Assembly: GCA_964441775.1 (NCBI GenBank)
Contig: CAYTVL010000027.1
Location: 1-64,000, forward strand
Direction of reading: 5' to 3'
DNA: 64,000 bases
Source of the DNA: SYOC01 sp964441775
GTDB lineage: Bacteria > Desulfobacterota > Binatia > Bin18
Each line of letters starts with the position of its first letter. Positions within the stretch are counted from its first letter, which is position 1. Positions 1 to 8,154 of the stretch are shown piece by piece. Both the position numbers and the translations under genes were made by a program. The notes under the pieces are model-generated. The model was not told where the DNA came from and made no database searches. It saw nothing but the letters and a program-made list of their open reading frames with translations.

Positions 1-2
1 TC

Positions 3-1241
3 TTGATGTATCAGCGAGTGCGCCTCTGTGCCTATCTCCTGTGGTTCGATTTAGAAGCCTATGATGCCTTCTTGCGAGGGGTAGAGTATTTTTGGCGCAC
101 CACGAAAGATGCCAATGCCGAGGCGCGGCAGATGTTTGAGAAAGCCGTTGCCTTGGACCCGCAGTATGCCGAGGCATGCGCAGGGCTGGGTTGGACCTAC
201 TGGGCAGAATGGTCCTGGCACTGGAGCGCAGACCCTCAGACCCTGGAGCGCGCGTTGGCGCTGGCGCAACAGGCCCTGGCCTTGAACGACTCCCTACCTT
301 CTGCCCATTCGGTCTTGAGCGTCGTCTATACGTATAAACAGCAGTATGACCCAGCCATAGCTGAGGGTGAGCGAGCCATTGCTCTCGATCCCAACAATGC
401 GGACAGCTATGCCTGGCAGGCGGAGACGCTGAACATGGCGGGCAGGCTAGCAGAAGCCCTGCGGATGATGGAGCAAGCGATGCGGCTCAACCCCCGCTAT
501 CCCGCCTGGTACTTAGAAGAAGTGGCCTGGGCCTATCGTTTGACCGGGCAGTATGCCGAGGCGGTCGCCACATTGAAGGAAATCATCGGGCGTAGCCCCA
601 ATCATCTGGGGGCCCACCTCGAACTAGCTGAAAGCTACCTGCTGCAGTGGGCCTCACAACAAAGTGCGGACCCTCAGACCTTGGAGCAGGCGTTGGCAGC
701 GGCGCAACGGGGCAAAGCCCTCAATGACTCCCACTACTGGAGCCACCTAACCTTGGGTTATATCTATTTATGGCAAAAGCAGTATGAGCAGGCCCTGGCG
801 GAGATGGAGCGGGGTGTGACCCTCGGGCCTAGCGAGACTTTCAGCTATGCAGGTCTGGCTGTGGTGCTGAACTATGTGGGCAGGACGGAAGACGCTCTGG
901 AGGCCGCCGCCAAGGCGCTGCGCCTGAACTCTGCTGATCTTGCGGATGCCCACTTACTCGCTGTCGGCGCTGTCTATGCCGCAGCAGGTCGGCCTGAGGA
1001 GGCGATTGCCCTCTTGCGGCGTTTTCTCAACCGCTACCCCAATATTCTCGAACCTCACCTTGTCTTGGCGACGATCTACAGTGAACTCGGCCGGGAGGCG
1101 GAAGCACGGACTGAAGCGGCGGAAGTCTTGCGGCTCAATCCTCAGTTCTCGCTGGAGGTGCGCAAGCAGCGAGTGCCCATCAAAGACCTGGCGAGATTGG
1201 AGCGGCACCTTGCGGCGTTGCGCAAGGCGGGGCTCAGGTGA
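3..1241 (+). pseudogene. TPR protein, truncated paralogue of the cyclase/TolB/TPR gene
   Basis: This is a run of tetratricopeptide repeats of about 412 residues, read from the first bases of the window. It is homologous throughout to the C-terminal TPR half of the full-length cyclase protein at 4822-7203; both share the motif LEAYDAFL and the block of seven or so TPRs ending in LRLNPxFSLEV and a terminal LRKAGL. The cyclase, membrane and TolB-like parts are absent, and the roughly 16 residues before LEAYDAFL do not match the paralogue. The frame is open at the left edge, so the gene may continue upstream with a different N-terminus, or it may be a 5'-truncated copy. Homology to the paralogue continues past the stop codon into the AT-rich tail, which points to segmental duplication. 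TPRs mediate protein-protein contacts; no catalytic part is visible. Confidence 0.6.
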
Positions 1242-1335
1242 ATGAAGAATTAAAAATGAAGAATGACGAATAATGAAGGCAGAGGAAGGGATCTGAGAAA
1301 ATGAGGAATGATGAATACAAGGCAATGAATGAAAA
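1240..1335. repeat. AT-rich low-complexity tail shared by two paralogous loci
   Basis: After the stop codon comes a stretch built from AATGA/GAATGA-like words (aatgaagaattaaaaatga and similar). A closely related stretch follows the paralogous cyclase gene at 7204-7245. The rest of the 1242-1414 gap shows no gene or clear terminator. Confidence 0.5.
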
Positions 1336-1414
1336 TGAAGACTATTAAATCGTAGAGTGCACTTATACACTGAATCCATTGAGGTGCGGAGCGCACACTA
1401 CAGCTCTGGCGCAA

Positions 1415-1834
1415 TTACTTGGGCGGATGATATCCAACTTCGACCCAGATGGCGCGAGACCTCACTCTCAGTTCAGAATTGAGAGTGAGAGCAGCAACGG
1501 TTGCCCGTCCCGTGGGAGTCTGGCCAAGGGCTCGGGTTCCATCTTCGCTCCAGTCAAAGTGTTCTCTCCATGAGTCGATTCGCGGATTGAACAGGGGAAC
1601 TACTGTCTGAGTTTCAGGATCAATGGCTTCGGTTTGTATGCCTTTGGCTTCGTTGCACATGCGGCACGAGAGCCACAGGTTCTCCTCCGTGTCTGATCCT
1701 CCAAGCGCTTTGGGAATAATATGTTCTAACGTAAGGGGAACGCCACTGACGACCTCCTGAGTGAGGCAGTATCCGCAGCGATGCTGCGCTTGGGCAGCCA
1801 CCTGGATGCGCAGCGAGTACCGGGATACACTCAT
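1415..1834 (-). CDS. HNH endonuclease
   Basis: Small HNH-family nuclease of 139 residues. The beta-beta-alpha metal site is intact: a first Cys pair CGYC near residue 20, the LEHIIPKALGG segment with the catalytic His, then a second Cys pair CRMCN with the Asn/His-type third position. A conserved tail with PLFNPR and GRAT follows, as in HNH proteins that pair with a short upstream partner. Such enzymes nick or cut DNA using one divalent metal. The start overlaps the stop of the upstream 140-residue gene by four bases (ATGA), so the two are translationally coupled. The biological role of this two-gene cassette is not established; defence, homing or toxin-like roles are all possible. Confidence 0.85.
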   Translation of the reverse strand: MSVSRYSLRIQVAAQAQHRCGYCLTQEVVSGVPLTLEHIIPKALGGSDTEENLWLSCRMCNEAKGIQTEAIDPETQTVVPLFNPRIDSWREHFDWSEDGTRALGQTPTGRATVAALTLNSELRVRSRAIWVEVGYHPPK

Positions 1835-2253
1835 GGAACTCGGGGGAGATCTATAGGGCGAGGAACCTGGTAGCCGCGCCGCTTGAGGAGCACGGCAGCA
1901 TAGCCTTTACGAAACATTAGCACATCGGCCTCTCGTCGGAGCACCTCCAGACGAGTCTGTTCAAGGGGGGTCAAGGCGTGATCCTTTTTTTGCTCAAGCA
2001 ACGCTTCATATTCTATCCACTCCTCCGCAAGGAAGACACGTTGAATCTCAGCCTGGAGCTCAACGCTATTCATTCGCAGCAATGGATAAACATCAGCCTG
2101 GTACTCAACCGGGATCTCGTCTAGGAGTGGCGACAGGCTCTGCGACAGACTCTGCGCGACAATGGTCTCCAGCGGCTCATCAACTAATGCCGCTGTGCGT
2201 TTCAGCTTGTCATACAAATTGTCTGGCAATGAGATCGTAATTGCTTGGGCCAT
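1831..2253 (-). CDS. RHH-like partner protein of the HNH nuclease
   Basis: Protein of 140 residues whose first 45 residues (ITISLPDNLYDKLKRTA...) look like a ribbon-helix-helix DNA-binding segment of antitoxin type. The C-terminal half is helical and ends in a conserved LxxRGYxVPxP-like motif. It lies directly upstream of, and overlaps by ATGA, the HNH gene. The same architecture recurs, broken by a frameshift and without an HNH gene, at 28282-28694. By position and fold it could be an antitoxin-like regulator or DNA-targeting partner of the nuclease; this is inference. Confidence 0.65.
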   Translation of the reverse strand: MAQAITISLPDNLYDKLKRTAALVDEPLETIVAQSLSQSLSPLLDEIPVEYQADVYPLLRMNSVELQAEIQRVFLAEEWIEYEALLEQKKDHALTPLEQTRLEVLRREADVLMFRKGYAAVLLKRRGYQVPRPIDLPRVP

Positions 2254-2416
2254 AAGGCAACAAACTCCAGCTTTTTCTTACAGAGTTATTTCATTCTGAG
2301 TCAGATGCAGACCCTTCGTCAATGAGGGATAAGATTTAATCCTGGGAATATGCATTTCGTCTCTTGTCCCCACGGTATGGTCGTGGTAATTAGCCTGCAA
2401 AAGGAGCGGCGCTATT

Positions 2417-3217
2417 ATGCCATTAGGTAACGGTTCGCAAGGATGGACCGAGGAGACGGTACGTGTCGACGGCACGGATCTGGTTGTCGTCAAGGGTGGT
2501 ACAGGTAGCCCATTGCTGGTACTGCACGAGGAGCTCGGCTGGCCGGGATGGCTCCAGTGGAATACGGCGCTTGCACGTCATCGTACACTGATTATCCCTC
2601 AGCATCCGGGCTTTAGCCGCACGGAGCGAGCAGAATGGATCAGTAACATTCGCGACCTCGCGGGCTTTTACGCGCGCTATCTACTCGACCAGAACCTTGC
2701 CCCGATTGATACGATCGGTTTTTCCCTCGGCGGCTGGGTCGCGGCGGAGATGGCAGCGTGTAATCCGGCGCAGTTTCGTAAACTCGTGCTGGTCGCGCCG
2801 ATGGGCATCCGTCCACGCGAGGGTGTGATTCTCGATTTCTTCCAACTCATGGCCTTGAAGCATCTGTTCGTGACGGTCCATGACGCCGATGCGACCCCGG
2901 AATTCGATGAGCTCTATGGTGGACAGGGCCCAGAGCAATTCGAGCATTTGGAAGAAGCGCGAGCACAGTCGGCGCGTCTGGCCTGGGTCCCCTTCATGCA
3001 CAATCCCAGTCTGCCGCATTTGTTGGGGGTCGCGCCGCATCTGCCGACGCTCTTGCTCTGGGGGCGCGAGGATCAGGTGGTGCCGCTAAGCGTTGCGGAA
3101 GAATACAAGCGAGTGATGAAGTCTGCACGACTGAGCGTGTTCGACAACTGTGGCCATCGACCGGAGATCGAGAAACCAGCCGATTTTCTCCGCGAAGTGG
3201 AAGGTTTTCTCGGCTGA
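2417..3217 (+). CDS. alpha/beta hydrolase
   Basis: Alpha/beta-hydrolase-fold enzyme of 266 residues. The nucleophile elbow is GFSLGG (Ser near residue 103). The acid follows strand 7 in LLWGREDQVVP, and the catalytic His is in DNCGHRPEIEKP near the C-terminus, giving a complete Ser-Asp-His triad. A good ribosome-binding site (AAGGAG at 2401-2406) sits 10 bases before the ATG. The stop is 22 bases before the start of a luciferase-like monooxygenase, so the two form an operon; a monooxygenase followed by ester or C-C bond hydrolysis is a plausible joint pathway. The substrate cannot be told from sequence. Confidence 0.85.
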   Translation: MPLGNGSQGWTEETVRVDGTDLVVVKGGTGSPLLVLHEELGWPGWLQWNTALARHRTLIIPQHPGFSRTERAEWISNIRDLAGFYARYLLDQNLAPIDTIGFSLGGWVAAEMAACNPAQFRKLVLVAPMGIRPREGVILDFFQLMALKHLFVTVHDADATPEFDELYGGQGPEQFEHLEEARAQSARLAWVPFMHNPSLPHLLGVAPHLPTLLLWGREDQVVPLSVAEEYKRVMKSARLSVFDNCGHRPEIEKPADFLREVEGFLG

Positions 3218-3239
3218 TTGCCCAAAAGGAGGGATCACT

Positions 3240-4649
3240 ATGCATCTCATGTACTTCACTGAACGTCCGTATCGCTACGTTTCCAATGACGAAGTCATCA
3301 AGACCGGTTATTTTGGAATCGAAAATAAGCATTTCGATTCGATCAAGGGTGGACAACTGCTCAACGAGTATCTTGATGAGAAGATTCTCGCGGAAGAGCT
3401 CGGCTTCGACGGCGTGATGTTGAACGAGCATCACGATACCGCCTTTTGCATGGGTTCGGTGATGGATGTCGAAGCGTCGATCCTGGCGCGGATCACCAAG
3501 AAAGTCAAAATCGTCCTCTTGGGCAACCCGCTGCCGGTCGTGGGCAATCCGCTGCGCCTCGCTGAAGAGCTTGGCATGATTGACATGATTTCCGGCGGAC
3601 GGTTAGTCGCCGGGTGGGTGCGCGGGGGCGGCAGCGAGCAGTTCGCTTCTAACGCTAACCCCGCTTTCAATCGCGAATACTTCAACGAAGCTCATGAAGT
3701 GGTGATCCAAGCGTGGACCAAGCCTGGGCCATTCCGCTACGAGGGCAAACATTTCCACTATCGCTTCATTGATCCGTGGTGCCTGCCGATCCAGAAGCCC
3801 CATCCGCCGATTTGGATTCCTGGGCTCCTCAGCCCCGAGACAGTTGTGTGGTGCGCCAAGCATCGCTACCCCTACGTTGCGCTCGCAACCTTCCTCGAAC
3901 CAACCGTTGAATTGTGGGACATGTACCGAGATGCAGCGGCCGAAGAAGGCTATCAGGTCGGGCCGGAGAATTTCGGCTACCTGCAGAAGGTCTACGTCGC
4001 CGAGACGGACGAGAAGGCGCGTGAGATCGCCAAGTGGGACATGTTCGGCGGCGCCGGCATTGGGTACAGTCTCTTCGGTCAACCACAATGGATGTTCCCC
4101 CCAGGCTACAACTCGAAGGACGCGACGCGGCGCATGGCGCGTCAGTTCACCGACCCCGAATCTGCAAAGGGCAGTCCGTGGGCCGGTCTTGCTGATGGCT
4201 CAACCATCTCCAAAAACGAGAGCATCTCCGACGCGCAGATCAAGACGCGTTCCGCCATCTGGCAAGACAAGCCGGTTGATGTCGAGCAAACGCGCCGTCA
4301 GATTTTTGAGGCGTTTCCTGCCGTCGAACACGCAATGCAGGTGATTTGCGGTACGCCTAAGACCGTGATTCCGAAACTGCGCACGGTGCTGGAAGTGTTG
4401 CGTCCCGGCATCTTCGCCTTTTGGCAGAACGATGGGCCGATCTCAAAAGAAGACCGTCTGAATAATATGCGCCTAATTGCAACCGAGGTGATGCCGGCGG
4501 TGCGTGAGATTGGCAAAGAGCTGGGTCTCACCTCGCCGTTCGAAGTGACGCCGGGCTCGCGCCCATTGCAGAAGGGCAAGAAGGCGGAGTCGGTGGGCTC
4601 CCTCGAGCCGTTGCACGCGCTGCGCGAGCAGTCCGCAGCGGCATTGTAA
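3240..4649 (+). CDS. LLM class flavin-dependent oxidoreductase (luciferase-like monooxygenase)
   Basis: Bacterial-luciferase-like TIM-barrel flavoenzyme of 469 residues. The chosen start is the ATG at 3240, preceded by AAAGGAGG, because family similarity begins at MHLMYFTERPY; an upstream in-frame start at 3150 would add 30 unrelated residues inside the hydrolase gene. Typical features are the early LGFDGVMLNEHH segment, the NPLPVVGNPLRLAEELGMIDMISGGR segment that lines the flavin site, and VAGWVRGGG. It is longer than the usual 330-380 residues because of an insertion around residues 260-330. It probably uses reduced FMN and O2 on a hydrophobic or aromatic substrate, with the adjacent hydrolase acting next. 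Confidence 0.85.
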   Translation: MHLMYFTERPYRYVSNDEVIKTGYFGIENKHFDSIKGGQLLNEYLDEKILAEELGFDGVMLNEHHDTAFCMGSVMDVEASILARITKKVKIVLLGNPLPVVGNPLRLAEELGMIDMISGGRLVAGWVRGGGSEQFASNANPAFNREYFNEAHEVVIQAWTKPGPFRYEGKHFHYRFIDPWCLPIQKPHPPIWIPGLLSPETVVWCAKHRYPYVALATFLEPTVELWDMYRDAAAEEGYQVGPENFGYLQKVYVAETDEKAREIAKWDMFGGAGIGYSLFGQPQWMFPPGYNSKDATRRMARQFTDPESAKGSPWAGLADGSTISKNESISDAQIKTRSAIWQDKPVDVEQTRRQIFEAFPAVEHAMQVICGTPKTVIPKLRTVLEVLRPGIFAFWQNDGPISKEDRLNNMRLIATEVMPAVREIGKELGLTSPFEVTPGSRPLQKGKKAESVGSLEPLHALREQSAAAL

Positions 4650-4677
4650 CTCGTTTACGTTTTCATCTCGATGAAGT

Positions 4678-4703
4678 ACGGTGGCCATCGCGCCACCGTT
4701 TCC
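4678..4703 (+). terminator. Possible intrinsic terminator after the luciferase-like gene
   Basis: Perfect 8-bp stem ACGGTGGC/GCCACCGT with a 6-base loop, followed only by a short TTT. It lies 29 bases after the stop codon. The weak T-run lowers confidence. Confidence 0.4.
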
Positions 4704-4771
4704 TGCCCCCGAGAGCAAAAGTAAAGATCCAGACGCTGCCCTCGCTCATCCTCATTTGGGTCTTGTGTCAT

Positions 4772-4801
4772 TTGACAAACCATTAGCGGTGGCAAGATAA
4801 T
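4772..4801 (+). promoter_or_regulatory. Sigma70-type promoter for the cyclase/TPR gene
   Basis: TTGACA at 4772-4777, an 18-base spacer, then GATAAT at 4796-4801. This is a perfect -35 box and a five-of-six -10 box, placed 20 bases before the ATG at 4822. Confidence 0.55.
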
Positions 4802-4821
4802 TGCCTGCGAGAAAATAAGGT

Positions 4822-7203
4822 ATGGAACGCAAGCTGGCGGCGATCTTCAGTACCGATGTCGCGGGCTACAGCCGCCTCATGGGCGACGACGAGGCCGCCA
4901 CTATCCGCACCCTCACGGCCTATCGTGAAGTGATATCCACGCTGATCTTCCAGCATCACGGGCGTGTGGTGGATTCGCCCGGTGATAATCTCCTGGCCGA
5001 GTTTGCCAGTGCGGTCGAAGCCGTGCAGGCTGCCGTCGAGATTCAACAAGACCTCAAAAGTAGAAACGTCGAGCTGCCGGATTCCCGCCAGATGCATTAT
5101 CGCATCGGTATTAACGTGGGCGATGTGGTGGTGGAAGGCGAGCGGCTCTATGGTGACGGCGTCAACATTGCGGCGCGGCTGGAGAGTTTGGCCATCCCCG
5201 GCGGCATCTGTATTTCTGGCACGGTCTACGATCAGGTCAAGAGCAAGCTAGCGTTGCGCTATGAGGACCTCGGGCCCCAGACCGTCAAGAACATTGCCGA
5301 GCCGGTGCGCGTCTTTCGGGTAGTGATGGATGCTGCCGCTGCCACTTTGGCCGAGCAACTCGTGCTTCGACAGGCTCAGCACGAACGGACTCCCTCTCCG
5401 GTCACCCTGAGCTTGTCGAAGGGCGACCGACACTCTTGGCTGCGCCCCGCGCTCCGTTGGGGAACGATAGGACTCGTGCTACTTGCGGCAACCGTCGGCG
5501 CCATCCGTTACTTTTCTTCTGCAAAGCTCAGCCCTCAGGACTCAGCCCTCAGGACTGACGTAGCGCCAGCGGCGCTGCCGTTGCCCGACAAGCCCTCGCT
5601 CATGGTCATGCCGTTTGTCAACATGAGCAAAGACCCGGACCAAGAATATTTCAGCGACGGGCTCACGGAAGTGCTGACCGGTGATCTCTCCAAGATTTCC
5701 AGCTTGTTTGTGATCGCGCGCAACTCGGCGTTCACCTACAAAGGCAAAGCGGTCAAGGTGCAGGACGTGGGACGCGAGATGGGCGTGCGGTACATCTTGG
5801 AAGGCAGTGTGCAGAAAGCAGACCAGCGAGTACGGATCACCGTGCAGTTGATCGAGGCTGCGACCGGCTACCATCTCTGGTCTGAACAATATGACCGTCC
5901 CCTCCAAGATATCTTCGCCCTACAAGATGAGATCGTGCAAAAGATTGTAAACACGCTAAAGCTGCAGCTTACGTTAGAAGGGGGCGGGGTCATCGAACGC
6001 AAACACACCAACAATCTGGAAGCCTATGACGCCTTCTTACACGGGGTGGGGCAGTATCACCGCTTCACGAAAGAGGACAATGCCCAGGCGCAGCAGATGC
6101 TTGAGAAAGCTGTTACCTTAGATCCCCAGTATGCTGAGGCATACGCGTGGTGGGGGACGGCTTGTTGGCTTGAGTGGAACTTGCGATGGAGTACAGACCC
6201 TCAGATCCTGGAGCGGGCATTAGCGCTGGCGCGCCATGCAGTGGCCCTGGACGATTCTCTACCTATGGCTCATACGGCCTTGGGCCTCGTCTATGCAGAG
6301 CAACAGCAGCCTGACCAGGCCATCGAGGAAGAGGAACGAGCGGTCGCTCTCGATCCCAACAATGACGTAAGCTACGCCCGGCAGGCGCTAGTGCTAAACT
6401 GGTCAGGTCGGACCGAAGAATCCAGGCAAGCGATCGCGCAGGCCATGCGGCTTAATCCTCGCTATCCGTTCTGGTATGTATTCGTCTTGGGTCAGGCCAA
6501 TCTCTTGAGCGGGCGATATGACGAGGCGATTGCCGCACTGAAGGAGACCATCAGCCGGAACCCGGATTTTCTGCCCCCACATGATAACCTAGCTGTCAGC
6601 TACTTGTTGCAGTGGATTTCGCAACAGAGCCCCCCTACTCAGACATTGGAGCCGGCAGAGGCGGCGGCACAACGGGCTTTGGCTCTGAATGACTCATGGC
6701 ACTGGTCCCATATAACCTTAGGTCGTATCTATCTCTACCGACAGCGGTATGAACAAGCCTTAGCAGAGATGGAGCGGAGTGTGGCCCTTGCTCCTACCGA
6801 GGCCTGTACCTATGCCGGACTGGCCGAGGTCCTGAGCTCTATGGGTAGGATGGAAGACGCCCTGAAGGCCACTACTCAGGCGCTCCAGCTGAAATGCGAA
6901 ATTGCCGACGCCCACTTAGCGGGGGTAGGGGCAGTCTACGCGATTATTGGACACTATGAGGAGGCAGTGGCTCCTTTACGGCGCTATCTCCGTCGCTCCC
7001 CCAACTATCTACCCAGCCGTCTCATGCTGGCCGCGGTTTACAGCGAATTAGGCCAGGTCGCTGAAGCGCAGAAGGAAGCCGCCGAAGTGCTGCGCCTCAA
7101 TCCTAAATTCTCACTCGAAGTGCATAAGCAACGCATGCCGATCAAAGACTCGGCAGTATTGGAGCGGCATATTGCCGCGTTGCGCAAAGCGGGGCTCAAG
7201 TGA
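4822..7203 (+). CDS. Adenylate/guanylate cyclase-TolB-like-TPR membrane protein
   Basis: Multidomain signalling protein of 793 residues. Residues 1-170 are a class III nucleotide cyclase domain (metal-binding STDVAGYSRLM, GDNLLAEF, then INVGDVVVEGERLYGDGVNIAARLE). Residues about 176-205 are a linker encoded by a palindromic repeat. One hydrophobic segment (WGTIGLVLLAATVGAIRYF, about 212-230) anchors the protein, so the cyclase is cytoplasmic and the rest probably on the other side. Residues about 250-385 are a TolB-like domain (SLMVMPFVNMS, FSDGLTEVLTGDLS, YILEGSVQK, LWSEQYDRP). From about 400 onward are TPRs. It probably couples binding by the TolB/TPR part to cyclic nucleotide synthesis; the nucleotide is uncertain. 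The N-terminus is MERKLAAIFSTDV, typical of the family. Confidence 0.85.
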   Translation: MERKLAAIFSTDVAGYSRLMGDDEAATIRTLTAYREVISTLIFQHHGRVVDSPGDNLLAEFASAVEAVQAAVEIQQDLKSRNVELPDSRQMHYRIGINVGDVVVEGERLYGDGVNIAARLESLAIPGGICISGTVYDQVKSKLALRYEDLGPQTVKNIAEPVRVFRVVMDAAAATLAEQLVLRQAQHERTPSPVTLSLSKGDRHSWLRPALRWGTIGLVLLAATVGAIRYFSSAKLSPQDSALRTDVAPAALPLPDKPSLMVMPFVNMSKDPDQEYFSDGLTEVLTGDLSKISSLFVIARNSAFTYKGKAVKVQDVGREMGVRYILEGSVQKADQRVRITVQLIEAATGYHLWSEQYDRPLQDIFALQDEIVQKIVNTLKLQLTLEGGGVIERKHTNNLEAYDAFLHGVGQYHRFTKEDNAQAQQMLEKAVTLDPQYAEAYAWWGTACWLEWNLRWSTDPQILERALALARHAVALDDSLPMAHTALGLVYAEQQQPDQAIEEEERAVALDPNNDVSYARQALVLNWSGRTEESRQAIAQAMRLNPRYPFWYVFVLGQANLLSGRYDEAIAALKETISRNPDFLPPHDNLAVSYLLQWISQQSPPTQTLEPAEAAAQRALALNDSWHWSHITLGRIYLYRQRYEQALAEMERSVALAPTEACTYAGLAEVLSSMGRMEDALKATTQALQLKCEIADAHLAGVGAVYAIIGHYEEAVAPLRRYLRRSPNYLPSRLMLAAVYSELGQVAEAQKEAAEVLRLNPKFSLEVHKQRMPIKDSAVLERHIAALRKAGLK
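5365..5421. repeat. REP-like palindrome inside coding sequence
   Basis: Inverted arms CTTCGACAGGCTCAG (5365-5379) and CTGAGCTTGTCGAAG (5407-5421) match in 14 of 15 positions around a 27-base loop. The element is read in frame as the linker segment with RQAQHE and LSLSKG, a signature seen when this widespread intergenic repeat is translated. Confidence 0.7.
5527..5554. repeat. Two tandem 14-bp units in coding sequence
   Basis: CTCAGCCCTCAGGA is repeated twice head to tail within the linker after the membrane helix. It contains the CTCAGGA core that also forms tandem repeats at 13664-13677 and 61464-61498. Confidence 0.55.
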
Positions 7204-7393
7204 ATGAAAAATTAAAAATGACGAATGATGTAATGAACGCAAAGGACCGAATGCTAAATGCTGGGCGTCGAGTTTGTCGGGGCGTAGAGCAAACCCCCAC
7301 TTCAATGGTTCAACGAAAAAGGTAGCGTAACCTGGACAGTCAGGTTATCTTCGGAGCACGAGCAGAGATTGGGGCTCGCATAAGGAGCAACGT

Positions 7394-8017
7394 ATGTCTG
7401 GTGTTACGCCATCGGTCTCGACTGTGAGCGAACAGTTTCCCACTGTATCAACCGATGTCATCTGGCGTTTCAGTGTGGATCAATATCACTCGATGATCCG
7501 CTTGGGCATTCTGACCGAAGACGACCCGGTGGAGCTTTTGGAAGGATGGCTGGTCACTAAAATGCCGAAGAATCCCCCACACAGTGTCGTGACCCAATTG
7601 ACCCGAGAGACTTTGGCGCGTCTCCTCCCTTCAGGATGGTATGCAGATTCTCAAGAACCCATTACCACTTCGGATAGCGAGCCCGAACCTGATGTAGCTG
7701 TAGTTCGTGGCAGCAGACGTCAATACCTGAATCGCCACCCTGGTCCGTCAGACATTGCTTTGGTGGTCGAAGTAGCGGACTCTAGTCTCCAGCGAGATCG
7801 GACTCTGAAGAAACGGCTCTACGCAGCGGCAGGAGTACCAGTCTACTGGATTGTCAATCTGTCCCTCAGCCAGATTGAAGTCTGTACCGATCCTTCAGGG
7901 CCAAGCGAACAGCCAGATTACCGTCATCAACAAAACTATGGGCTGGAAGACTCTATCCCGTTCATCATTGATGGTAGCGAAATCGCCAGTTGTCTTGTCC
8001 GGGAGATGTTGTCTTAG
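7394..8017 (+). CDS. Uma2 family (DUF820) restriction-endonuclease-fold protein
   Basis: Protein of 207 residues of the Uma2/DUF820 family, a PD-(D/E)XK nuclease-fold group abundant in cyanobacteria and other environmental bacteria. Visible signatures are the VELLEGWLVTKMP segment, PEPDVAVV with the metal-ligand Asp, VVEVADSS with the Glu, and the downstream DRTLKKRLYAAAGVPVYWIV stretch with the Lys. ATG at 7394 is preceded by AAGGAG. Family members are thought to be nucleases, sometimes mobile-element associated, but their function is unproven. It stands alone, with a palindromic repeat just downstream. Confidence 0.8.
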   Translation: MSGVTPSVSTVSEQFPTVSTDVIWRFSVDQYHSMIRLGILTEDDPVELLEGWLVTKMPKNPPHSVVTQLTRETLARLLPSGWYADSQEPITTSDSEPEPDVAVVRGSRRQYLNRHPGPSDIALVVEVADSSLQRDRTLKKRLYAAAGVPVYWIVNLSLSQIEVCTDPSGPSEQPDYRHQQNYGLEDSIPFIIDGSEIASCLVREMLS

Positions 8018-8050
8018 TAGAAACCGCATTGATTTCGCCGGGTACGGTTC

Positions 8051-8137
8051 CGTCATGCCAGCGGAGGCTGGCATCCAGGGGAAGTATATCCTTGCTATGG
8101 TGGTGCCTCCTGGATTCCCGCTTGCGCGGGAATGACG
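8051..8137. repeat. Dispersed palindromic element (CGTCATGCC...GGGAATGACG type)
   Basis: An 87-bp imperfect palindrome with outer arms CGTCAT/ATGACG, two sub-hairpins (ATGCCAGCGGAGGCTGGCAT and ATTCCCGCTTGCGCGGGAAT) and inner CCAGG/CCTGG. It lies between convergent genes and may also act as a bidirectional terminator. This type of element is common between genes in many proteobacterial genomes. Confidence 0.7.
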
Positions 8138-8154
8138 TCCCCTAATCTGTCCTC

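Noticed and set aside
3603..4088. A 161-residue minus-strand frame in the luciferase-like gene
   Set aside because: It is antisense to a well-supported gene and has no ribosome site or family match.
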